From CAYOOT01 sp964405665 (GTDB taxonomy: Bacteria; Bdellovibrionota_C; UBA2361; SZUA-149; CAZDWZ01), in assembly GCA_964405665.1 (NCBI GenBank), contig CAYOOT010000014.1, positions 1 to 48,770 on the forward strand: 48,770 nucleotides of DNA, given 5' to 3'. The notes below the pieces were generated by a model. The model saw only the letters and a program-made list of their open reading frames with translations, did no database searches and was not told where the DNA came from. This document shows, piece by piece, positions 42,686 to 48,770 of this stretch (position 1 is the first letter of the stretch; the number at the start of each line of letters is the position of its first letter). The position numbers were made by a program, and so were the translations under genes.

Positions 42686-42734
42686 AAAATGGGGACGGAC
42701 ACCCTTTTATAAATTGTGTCCGTCCCCATTTTTT
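42684..42734. terminator. Perfect 19-bp GGGGACGGACAC palindrome, bidirectional terminator
   Basis: Arms 42684-42702 and 42716-42734 are perfectly complementary with a 13-nt loop, and they begin and end in six A/T pairs. The left arm starts in the stop codon of the membrane-protein gene and the right arm ends 3 nt before the convergent AHSA1 gene. It serves both genes. Relatives are at 40179-40230 and 45326-45349. Confidence 0.85.
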
Positions 42735-42737
42735 CAA

Positions 42738-43694
42738 TCACAAGTTTTCTTCCAATAAAGCTTCCAGCTTATCAAAAGAACCAGTCCAGCCCATGGTCAT
42801 TCCTGCCCGTGCATTGATGAAGCATTGTAATTCCTCCGGAGTAAAATTACCGTATACTTCCCAAGTCACAGTAACTCGTGTTTGATCGGGGCCTTCTTCC
42901 GTAAGTTTTACAGTTGTCAGCATAGTTTCCGGCCAAGTAGGGGCATGGGGATGGCGGGAAATGTTTTCTTTTTCGTCACAGAATTGTTGAGTGTAAATTA
43001 AGGTATCCGGTTTTTGGATCTTGAGATAACTGGCCCTTCCGTACATTGTTGTATCTTTGTTGTTTGTCATTAGATAAAAAGTACTTCCGCCGGGCTCAAT
43101 ATCAGAGCGCAAAAATTTCATTTCAAATCCGGTCGGAGCAAGCCATTTGGAAAAATGTTTAGGATCGGTCCACATTTTAAACATTGTTTCCTGTGAAGTA
43201 TTAAATGATCTGTTGATAACAAATTTTTCTTTGCCGGAAGATTCTTTTTCCAAATACTCTGCCAAGCGATCCCAAGTAGCATTTCCACCGGCTTTTTTAA
43301 TAAATTTTTTGGTTTCTTCAGCAGCTTCAGGAGTTGGTAATGCCATGGACATTTCCATTTTAGTTTTTCCTTTCATTTCCGAAAAAAGAACTGTCACTCT
43401 AAATAGCGGTGGTCTGTCATCATTGCCTCCATGATCGTAGACCAATTTGGAATGCTCTTCCACAACATGATAAATTGCTTTATTGGGATAATCAGTGCCA
43501 TCGGGGCCATGCATGGTGTATGCCCAATGTCCGCCTACTTTTAAATCTTTGCTGTGTGTAGTGATCGTAAAACCCCGTGGTCCCCACCATTTTGCAGCTT
43601 GTTCCGGATCGGTCCACGCTTCCCAGACAGTTTTGACCGGAGCATCATAAATTCTGGTGATTTTAATTTCATTACTTTTATTTTTTTCGGTCAT
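42738..43694 (-). CDS. Tandem AHSA1/SRPBCC domain protein
   Basis: A 318-aa cytoplasmic protein made of two AHSA1 (SRPBCC) domains in one chain. Domain 1 covers about 8-150 (ITRIYDAPVKTVWEAWTDPE, WWGPRGFT). Domain 2 covers about 158-315 (INRSFNTSQETMFKMWTDPK, WLAPTGFE), ending FDKLEALLEENL. Each would form a hydrophobic ligand cavity; targets are unknown. Such proteins are often made as separate single-domain genes. It overlaps the upstream ArsR gene by 17 bp, the usual regulator-plus-SRPBCC pairing. Confidence 0.87.
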   Translation of the reverse strand: MTEKNKSNEIKITRIYDAPVKTVWEAWTDPEQAAKWWGPRGFTITTHSKDLKVGGHWAYTMHGPDGTDYPNKAIYHVVEEHSKLVYDHGGNDDRPPLFRVTVLFSEMKGKTKMEMSMALPTPEAAEETKKFIKKAGGNATWDRLAEYLEKESSGKEKFVINRSFNTSQETMFKMWTDPKHFSKWLAPTGFEMKFLRSDIEPGGSTFYLMTNNKDTTMYGRASYLKIQKPDTLIYTQQFCDEKENISRHPHAPTWPETMLTTVKLTEEGPDQTRVTVTWEVYGNFTPEELQCFINARAGMTMGWTGSFDKLEALLEENL

Positions 43695-44049
43695 GTTTTT
43701 TGCTCCTTTTTAAGTTATTTTTATTTGCAGTAACTGTTTTTAAATATTCATCTAATCTATCAAAACTTTCTTCCCAAAACGCCCTATAGTGTTCCATCCA
43801 ATTATCAACCTCTTTAAATGCCTTGGCATTTAATTTACAGGGTCGAAATTGTGCATCCTTTGATTTTGAAATCAAGCCCGCTTTCTCCAAAACTTTTAAA
43901 TGCTTTGTAATTGCCGGCAAACTCATCTCCTTCATAAACGGTTTTGCCAGATTAGAGACATGTGTTTCGCCTTGAGAAAGCTTAGCCAACAGCGCTCTTC
44001 GTGTCGGATCGGCAAGTGCGGAAAATGTTTGGCTTAACTGGTCTAACAT
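43678..44049 (-). CDS. ArsR-family transcription regulator (SRPBCC-associated)
   Basis: A 123-aa winged-helix regulator. SALADPTRRALLAKLSQGET begins the fold, the recognition helix region is MSLPAITKHLKVLEKAGLI, and the wing is SKSKDAQFRPCKL. The C-terminus (HYRAFWEESFDRLDEYLKT) is typical of the subgroup encoded next to AHSA1/SRPBCC genes. It lacks the Cys metal-binding pattern of classical ArsR. ATG at 44049, with AAAGG about 9 nt upstream; its last codons overlap the AHSA1 gene. Confidence 0.9.
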   Translation of the reverse strand: MLDQLSQTFSALADPTRRALLAKLSQGETHVSNLAKPFMKEMSLPAITKHLKVLEKAGLISKSKDAQFRPCKLNAKAFKEVDNWMEHYRAFWEESFDRLDEYLKTVTANKNNLKRSKKHDRKK

Positions 44050-44056
44050 TGTTTTA

Positions 44057-44087
44057 AACCTTTAGGTTAATTAACTAGTTGGTTAAA
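44057..44087. promoter_or_regulatory. Possible ArsR operator upstream of the arsR-AHSA1 operon
   Basis: AACCT-TT-AGGTT (44057-44068) is followed by the palindrome AACTAGTT (44073-44080) and GGTTAAATAA. They lie 8-38 nt before the regulator start. Dyads so close to the start suit a repressor, but this is positional evidence only. Confidence 0.35.
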
Positions 44088-44131
44088 TAATAAAGGGAAA
44101 GGGGATTGCTGTCAAGGGTTGTCCCCAATTC

Positions 44132-44968
44132 TTATACAATTTTTCTTTTAAACGGATACAGTAATTGCCCGAGCAACGTCTCCGGAGGGGCGTCATATAT
44201 TACACCAAAGCGTTTCGGAGATCGTTTGGGGAAATGGCAGGTGCCGAAGAGAATGTCCCAAATTGGAAAAATTCCCGAAAAATTTTTATCCAATCCTTCT
44301 TTATCTGAAGTGTGGTGCCATTGGTGATATAGTGGACTGACTAAGACATATCTAAATATACCGAAATCCCAATTCAGATTGGAATGAATGAAGATAACGT
44401 AGAAAAAAAGATATGGTACAATAAGTATTATGCCCTTAATAGAAAAACCTAATGCAACCAAAGGGACTACTTGGCAGACACGTGTAACCAAATCATTTAT
44501 CGGGTGCATTCGTGCTGATGCCAACCAATTCATAATAGTAGGACTATGATGAATTGCATGAAATTTCCAAAATTTTGGTAGGTGAAACGTTCGATGTGTC
44601 CAGTATTCAATAAAATCCGCGAGTAAAAGAATTTCAATGGTTTGTAACCAAAGCGGCTGTCTAGAAATTGGGCCAAATCCTTGATAAAAAGAGTTGTCTA
44701 AAGTGCGACCTTGCAGAAAAAATAAAAGGGAAAGCGTACCTACTAATATAACATTGGTAAAAAGCCTTGTGCACAAAGGCGTAAAAAACCAGTATAAAAA
44801 GTTAAGATACCGACTGTCATTTCTTTGCGGCTTGTCTTGTGAATGTGAAGGAAACAGTGTTTCCAGGGGAATCAGAAATACACTCACAATCAACAAGGTA
44901 CGACTTACTTCATATACACTAGGTATAAATGCCACATCGTTTATTGATTTAAGATCTATTACAAACAT
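44132..44968 (-). CDS. Fatty acid hydroxylase/sterol desaturase-family membrane protein
   Basis: A 278-aa membrane di-iron enzyme. His-box 1 is HRTFH, box 2 is HAIHH with HPIND, and box 3 is HQWHH, with HSNLN between, matching the FA_hydroxylase superfamily (PF04116). Four or so membrane helices surround them. It would hydroxylate or desaturate a lipid with O2. The ATG at 44968 is chosen; a TTG in frame at 45016 would add 16 residues without a ribosome site. It reads leftward, toward the ArsR operon, with 82 nt between. Confidence 0.82.
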   Translation of the reverse strand: MFVIDLKSINDVAFIPSVYEVSRTLLIVSVFLIPLETLFPSHSQDKPQRNDSRYLNFLYWFFTPLCTRLFTNVILVGTLSLLFFLQGRTLDNSFYQGFGPISRQPLWLQTIEILLLADFIEYWTHRTFHLPKFWKFHAIHHSPTIMNWLASARMHPINDLVTRVCQVVPLVALGFSIKGIILIVPYLFFYVIFIHSNLNWDFGIFRYVLVSPLYHQWHHTSDKEGLDKNFSGIFPIWDILFGTCHFPKRSPKRFGVIYDAPPETLLGQLLYPFKRKIV

Positions 44969-45194
44969 GTTTTTAAAAATAAATAAACGTGTAATTTTCT
45001 GATTATTATCTGACAAAATAAAAAAATTATATGATAGGCATCAGCTCTGGTGCTCTAAGTAGTTTGAAAAATAGATGGCAAAGAAAAACTACTTTTTTTA
45101 TAAGGGGTTTTAAAGCTTTCTTTTAGTAATTTACGCATTTTTAAGTGTGTGTGGAGATGGCATAAGATATAGTTTGCCTGGAAAATATTTGGAC

Positions 45195-45326
45195 CATAAA
45201 GTGTGTTGTAACAGTATTTATTTAAGAATTATTTAGAAATATTCATAATAAGTCTTATTGTCTTTACCTCTTGTGATTAGCCGGCAGCAACTCCAGAAAT
45301 TGTTGATGGAAAGGTATTATATAAAG
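45195..45326 (+). pseudogene. Truncated cytochrome c lipoprotein gene copy
   Basis: About 130 bp similar to 46157-46310, which holds the 5' flank and first 40 codons of the intact cytochrome c gene. The copy has lost the segment with the ATG, has TAG in place of the CAG after the lipobox Cys-Asp, and stops before the haem-binding CxxCH. Beyond 45326 it runs into the GGGGACAGAC repeat. It cannot make a cytochrome. Confidence 0.85.
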
Positions 45327-45349
45327 AATGGGGACAGACATCTTTTTTT
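45326..45349. repeat. Partial AATGGGGACAGAC element
   Basis: One half of the GGGGAC(A/G)GACA palindrome family also seen at 42684-42734, followed by TTTTTTT. It abuts the end of the truncated cytochrome copy, so it marks the breakpoint. Confidence 0.6.
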
Positions 45350-45453
45350 AAATGAGGATATTCCGATTCTTTCATTTTTTGAAAAGGATCTAATCAATTA
45401 CTATGTAGTCAAAGATATTTAGTTAGGAAACTATTTTGTTGGTTTGGCAAAAA

Positions 45454-45954
45454 TTAAAATCCAATTCTTCTTGTTTTTGGTGCCAGAGGCTTTTGAAGCT
45501 CTTGGATAATTTGTATAATAACCTTTGAATGTTCATCTGTTCTAGCTTCCAGGATTTTTAACTTTTGTGCTAAAACTTCATTTGAAAGCAAAAGTTCTCT
45601 TAATTGAACGAAGGATCGTATAATTTGTATACTTACAGCAATTGCCCTATCGCTTCCAAGAACTGCGGCTAGCATTGCTACTCCTTGTTCAGTAAAAGCA
45701 TATGGCAGAGATCGTCGACCTCCATATTCTTTTTTGATCCCAAGTTGTTTTTCCAATTCTCTAACTTCTTCTATAGTCAATTGAAACATGAAGTCATCTG
45801 GAAATCTTTTCTGATTTCTAAGAACAGCTTTGTTGAAGTTGTAAGTTGTAACCTGATAAAACTTTGCAATGTCCGCATCGAGAAGAATCTTATGTTTACG
45901 AATAAATAAAATTTTCTGTTGTATTGTTTCAATGGGAATTATTTCAAATTTCAT
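45454..45954 (-). CDS. ORF6N domain-containing protein
   Basis: A 166-aa protein. Residues about 8-110 form the ORF6N domain: ILFIRKHKILLDADIAKFYQ, LRNQKRFPDDFMFQLT and GGRRSLPYAFTEQGVAMLAA are near-consensus. The C-terminal 50 residues are a coiled-coil-like helix. ORF6N proteins are common in phages and mobile regions and probably bind DNA; their roles are largely unknown. ATG at 45954. It lies between the decayed and intact cytochrome c copies, and a perfect palindrome sits 40 nt upstream. Confidence 0.9.
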   Translation of the reverse strand: MKFEIIPIETIQQKILFIRKHKILLDADIAKFYQVTTYNFNKAVLRNQKRFPDDFMFQLTIEEVRELEKQLGIKKEYGGRRSLPYAFTEQGVAMLAAVLGSDRAIAVSIQIIRSFVQLRELLLSNEVLAQKLKILEARTDEHSKVIIQIIQELQKPLAPKTRRIGF

Positions 45955-45994
45955 TTGTTACCTATTTAGTTTAAAATACTCTATTATTATAATG

Positions 45995-46039
45995 ACTTAC
46001 AAACTTGATATTCCAATTTGGAATATCAAGTTTGTAAGT
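45995..46039. promoter_or_regulatory. Perfect 22-bp palindrome upstream of the ORF6N gene
   Basis: Arms 45995-46016 and 46018-46039 are perfectly complementary around a single T. It lies 40 nt before the ORF6N start and 154 nt before the cytochrome c start. A one-base centre is unlike a stable RNA terminator loop, so a protein-binding or recombination site is also possible. Confidence 0.6.
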
Positions 46040-46193
46040 GCTTGAGTTCACTACCACTTGTTTAGTTCCTATTATCGCTGGATACTTACCCTCATAGTGC
46101 CTGGATATTCAAAAAAAGAAGTATTTTCATGAAAAATGAATATAAAAATGTTTTGTGGCATAAAGTGTGCTGTAACAATATTTATTTAAAAAT

Positions 46194-46649
46194 ATGAAAT
46201 TATTTAAGAGTTATTTAGAAATATTCATAATAAGTCTTATCGTTTTTACCTCCTGTGATCAGCCGGCAGCAACTCCGGAAATCGTTGATGGAAAAGTATT
46301 ATATGAAAGATGTGCCAGCTGTCATCAGCCTGATGGACAAGGTGTTCCCAATGTTTTCCCGGCACTTGATGCCAGCCCTTATGTAGTTAGCGACAACGTA
46401 GAGAGATTAGCTTCAATTATGCTTTATGGCATCAAGGGTCCGATTAAGGTCAGAGGCCAGGAGTTTAATTCCATGATGTTGCACTTCGGATATCTTAGCG
46501 ATCAACAACTATCAGCGATTGCTACTTTTATCCGCAGTTCCTGGAGCAACAAAGCAAGCCCCGTAGATCCTGCTGTATTTGCCAGAATGAGAGAAAAATG
46601 GGGAACAAGGAAACAATTTCAAATTTCAGAATTAGGGGAAGAAGAGTAG
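46194..46649 (+). CDS. Class I cytochrome c, lipoprotein
   Basis: A 151-aa lipoprotein monohaem cytochrome. The signal peptide ends in the lipobox FTSC with Cys21 as the lipid attachment site. The haem site is CASCH (40-44), with GQGVPNVFPALDASPYV after it and the probable axial Met in NSMMLHFGYL (Met94 or Met95). DQQLSAIATFIRSSW is the typical C-terminal helix. It would carry electrons in the periplasm to an oxidase or reductase. ATG at 46194. A decayed copy of its 5' end lies 1 kb upstream. Confidence 0.88.
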   Translation: MKLFKSYLEIFIISLIVFTSCDQPAATPEIVDGKVLYERCASCHQPDGQGVPNVFPALDASPYVVSDNVERLASIMLYGIKGPIKVRGQEFNSMMLHFGYLSDQQLSAIATFIRSSWSNKASPVDPAVFARMREKWGTRKQFQISELGEEE

Positions 46650-46670
46650 AGTTATTCTTCTTATTGAAAT

Positions 46671-47342
46671 TTAGTCTGCAGTGATACCTTTAATTTTAAG
46701 AATATCTAGTGGTTGATTGCAAATAAAGTCCGCTCCGGCAGCTAAGAGTTCTTTTTCTTCTCCGTAACCATAAGCAACGCCTATTGCCAATGCAAAATTA
46801 TTATTTTTAGCAGCAAGAATATCTTGAGAATGATCTCCAATCATCACACTATGATCAGGAATGATTACTTCTTCCAGGATTAATTTTTCAAGTATCTGGG
46901 ACTTAGTTCGATAATTACCGGAATTATCTGGGCCATAGGTATTAATAAAATATTTTTCTAACCCCAATTCTGAAACCATTCTTCTAGCTGCAGTTTCTTG
47001 TTTAAAGGTGGCAATATAGAGATTGAATTTAAAATTCTTTAATTGCTGAAGCACATTTTCAATATCGGCAAAGATAATTGCTTCTTTAATGCCTTTAGTT
47101 TGGTAGTATTCCCGATAAATTTTACAAGCCTCTTCTACCAACTTCTCATCAGAAGTATTTAACAGATTGCGAAATGCATCACTCAGAGCAAGCCCGATAT
47201 ATAATTTAAATTTGCTGAAGTGAATTTCTTTTTCCAAGCCTAAGGTTTTAATTACATGAGCAGTAGAATTAAAAATCCCCGCCTGGGAATCAACAAGAGT
47301 TCCATCGAGATCAAAAATTATATTATTTATTGTTTTGGCCAT
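46671..47342 (-). CDS. HAD hydrolase, phosphoglycolate-phosphatase-like
   Basis: A 223-aa HAD phosphatase with a helical cap. Motif I is FDLDGTLVDSQ (Asp11, Asp13), motif II is Thr in YIATFKQ, motif III is Lys in RTKSQIL, and motif IV is MIGDHSQDILAA. This resembles Gph/PpaX phosphatases, which remove phosphate from phosphoglycolate or pyrophosphate. ATG at 47342. It sits 21 nt after the PuuD-type gene and is probably cotranscribed. Confidence 0.87.
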   Translation of the reverse strand: MAKTINNIIFDLDGTLVDSQAGIFNSTAHVIKTLGLEKEIHFSKFKLYIGLALSDAFRNLLNTSDEKLVEEACKIYREYYQTKGIKEAIIFADIENVLQQLKNFKFNLYIATFKQETAARRMVSELGLEKYFINTYGPDNSGNYRTKSQILEKLILEEVIIPDHSVMIGDHSQDILAAKNNNFALAIGVAYGYGEEKELLAAGADFICNQPLDILKIKGITAD

Positions 47343-47363
47343 CTGTTATTTGAAATGTTAGAG

Positions 47364-48086
47364 CTAATTTTTACATTTTTTAATAAATTCAAAAAACAAC
47401 TTTTTCCAGGGATAGCTTTCATCAGTTAATAATTCCGGATGAGCTTGAATTCCCATGACAAAAAAATCATGTTGTTTCATTTCTACTGCTTCGATGACCC
47501 CATCGGTAGAATGACCAACAGCAATTAGTTCCTTAGCTAAATCTTTGATTGCCTGGTGATGTGTAGAGTTAACTGGAACTAAATTTCCTGAGTTTAAGAT
47601 CTTATACAAATAGGAATCTTCTTTAATTATTAGATCATGAACTCTTTTAGACCTTTCTCGCAAATATTTCTGATGATAAGTGGCGGTAGGTAATTGAGTT
47701 GGTAAATCTTGATAAAGCGTTCCCCCTAGAGCAACATTTAGAATTTGAAGGCCACGGCAAATTCCGAGAAAGGGTTTCTTTTTTTCTAAGCACCATTTTG
47801 TAAGTTTTAATTCTAATTGATCTAAGTTAGGATCAATTTTGCCGCATTGGGGAATTTTTTCTTCATTATACAACTTGGGATCAATATCGTGTCCACCGGG
47901 AATAATTATTCCTGAACAAAGTTGAAATAATTCATAGATGTGATCCTGATTATCAAGTGGAGGAATAGCCAGAGGTAATCCTCCGCTACTTACCACGGCT
48001 TGGTAATAAGAGGTCCTTTGTTGAAAATAAGAAAGGTTATTTTCAGTTTCTTCATAAAACGAAATACCGATTATTGGCTTGCTCAT
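47364..48086 (-). CDS. Gamma-glutamyl-gamma-aminobutyrate hydrolase family (PuuD-type)
   Basis: A 240-aa class I glutamine amidotransferase-like hydrolase (peptidase C26). The triad is Cys110 in LGICRGLQ, His216 and Glu218 in QAHPE. GIIIPGGHDIDP and VNSTHHQAI are typical of the family, which cleaves gamma-glutamyl-GABA in putrescine breakdown. No other puu genes are adjacent, so the substrate may differ. ATG at 48086. It is divergent from the tag gene. Confidence 0.87.
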   Translation of the reverse strand: MSKPIIGISFYEETENNLSYFQQRTSYYQAVVSSGGLPLAIPPLDNQDHIYELFQLCSGIIIPGGHDIDPKLYNEEKIPQCGKIDPNLDQLELKLTKWCLEKKKPFLGICRGLQILNVALGGTLYQDLPTQLPTATYHQKYLRERSKRVHDLIIKEDSYLYKILNSGNLVPVNSTHHQAIKDLAKELIAVGHSTDGVIEAVEMKQHDFFVMGIQAHPELLTDESYPWKKLFFEFIKKCKN

Positions 48087-48168
48087 AAGTGTAATAATGA
48101 TTTAAATATTTGTGCTAATAAGTTTCTTATATCATAATTACAAAATGTTTGCTTCGGAGCTAATATTT

Positions 48169-48770
48169 ATGACTCAAAAAATATCCACATCTAAGTCAAA
48201 TAAGAAAAATGACAAATCTCGTTGCTGGTGGTGTGGAAACGATCCCATTTATATAAAATATCACGATACCGAATGGGGTGTTCCACTAAAAAATGATCAA
48301 AAATTATTCGAAATGCTGGTGCTGGAAGGTTTTCAGGCAGGCTTAAGTTGGATTACGGTCCTTAAAAAACGGAATAATTTTCGCAAAGCATTTTATAATT
48401 TCAATCCAAAAAAAATGGCGAAAATGACAGAAAAAGATTTTAAGCGCCTGCTCAATGATGCCGGGATAATTAGAAATCGATTAAAAATTTCCGCAGCCAG
48501 AGAAAATGCCAGAGCCTATCTGACCGTAGTAAAAGAATTTGGTAGTTTCAGTAAATATCTCTGGCAATTCACCAATCATCAAACGCTAAGAAATCCCCAA
48601 GGAACAGTCAAAGGCAAAATTCCTTCAAGATCTGCCGAATCCGATGCCATGTCCAAAGATTTGCGTAAACGAGGATTTAAATTTGTCGGAACAACTATTT
48701 GCTATGCTCATATGCAAGCAACAGGAATGGTTGATGACCATGTTAGGGGATGCTGGAAATATAAGAAATA
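48169..48770 (+). CDS. tag: DNA-3-methyladenine glycosylase I (stop codon cut by window end)
   Basis: A 200-residue helix-hairpin-helix glycosylase that removes 3-methyladenine from DNA. Residues equivalent to the zinc snap of E. coli Tag are Cys19, His32, His191 and Cys195. The base pocket matches E. coli Tyr16, Glu38 and Trp46 as Tyr31, Glu53 and Trp61. The sequence LFEMLVLEGFQAGLSWITVL is near-consensus. ATG at 48169, with GGAG about 10 nt upstream; another in-frame ATG at 48145 lacks one. After codon 200 only TA remains, probably the first two bases of its stop. A basic tail of 15 residues precedes the domain. Confidence 0.93.
   Translation, partial: MTQKISTSKSNKKNDKSRCWWCGNDPIYIKYHDTEWGVPLKNDQKLFEMLVLEGFQAGLSWITVLKKRNNFRKAFYNFNPKKMAKMTEKDFKRLLNDAGIIRNRLKISAARENARAYLTVVKEFGSFSKYLWQFTNHQTLRNPQGTVKGKIPSRSAESDAMSKDLRKRGFKFVGTTICYAHMQATGMVDDHVRGCWKYKK

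Larger units (their letters stand above)
45017..45453. other. 437-bp region with a decayed cytochrome gene copy
   Basis: It contains a broken duplicate of the 5' end of the cytochrome c gene (45195-45326) joined to an AATGGGGACAGAC fragment (45326-45349). The rest (45017-45194 and 45350-45453) is AT-rich with no gene visible. Confidence 0.7.

Overview
The window is about 48.8 kb of AT-rich DNA from a Gram-negative bacterium. The envelope evidence is Sec and lipoprotein signal peptides, an outer-membrane beta-barrel protein, a DUF4124 protein, O-antigen-ligase-like and ArnT-like sugar transferases, and a ParC/ParE-type topoisomerase. A run of exactly 100 Ns (17245-17344) shows it is a scaffold, probably metagenomic. 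A 5-aminolevulinate synthase of the alphaproteobacterial C4 type and the DUF4124 protein point to Pseudomonadota or a 'deltaproteobacterial' relative. I cannot place it more precisely. No rRNA, tRNA, CRISPR array, prophage or intact transposase was seen.

Layout. 1-3.2 kb: two divergent sigma-70-family genes. The leftward one encodes a sigma factor with a C-terminal membrane segment, overlaps a 107-aa protein, and is followed directly by a membrane-anchored alpha/beta hydrolase. 3.3-7.6 kb: O-antigen ligase-like and GT39/ArnT-like membrane enzymes. 7.7-12.7 kb: DUF4124 protein, a 128-aa unknown, a thioredoxin-like protein, transketolase, and a two-gene stress cassette (YflT-like plus BON). 12.9-17.2 kb: parC-parE. 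17.4-30.9 kb: surface-polysaccharide genes (GT4, GT2, sugar nucleotidyltransferase, SDR, SGNH hydrolase, UDP-GlcNAc 2-epimerase) mixed with HAD phosphatase, pirin, ALAS, an orphan amino-acid-type binding protein, a winged-helix protein, two very small genes and an outer-membrane protein. 31-36.6 kb: unknown protein, YihY, two tandem secreted CE1/PHB-depolymerase-like esterases, DUF892 ferritin-like protein, hemolysin-III protein. 36.6-46.7 kb: an accessory-looking stretch with repeated gene fragments, a pyrimidine-dimer glycosylase, a large orphan helical protein, a TM0106-type nuclease, an ArsR/AHSA1 pair, a fatty-acid-hydroxylase-family enzyme, ORF6N protein and cytochrome c with a decayed duplicate. 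46.7-48.8 kb: HAD phosphatase, PuuD-type amidotransferase and 3-methyladenine glycosylase I cut by the window end.

The most distinctive feature of the DNA is the number and variety of long, often perfect, palindromic elements in intergenic spaces, mostly at 3' ends of genes. At least five sequence families are present. Two are seen twice or more (the AGTCCGCGCTCCG family and the TATCAG-rich family), and one element is nested inside another. Two segments (about 36.6-38.4 kb and 45.2-46.3 kb) are flanked by direct repeats made of duplicated gene fragments, which suggests cassette-like gain or tandem duplication. The best candidate for an undescribed system is the 0.9-3.2 kb locus: a tail-anchored sigma factor, a translationally coupled small protein with FlgM-like architecture, and a divergent second sigma factor with a lysine-rich N-terminus.
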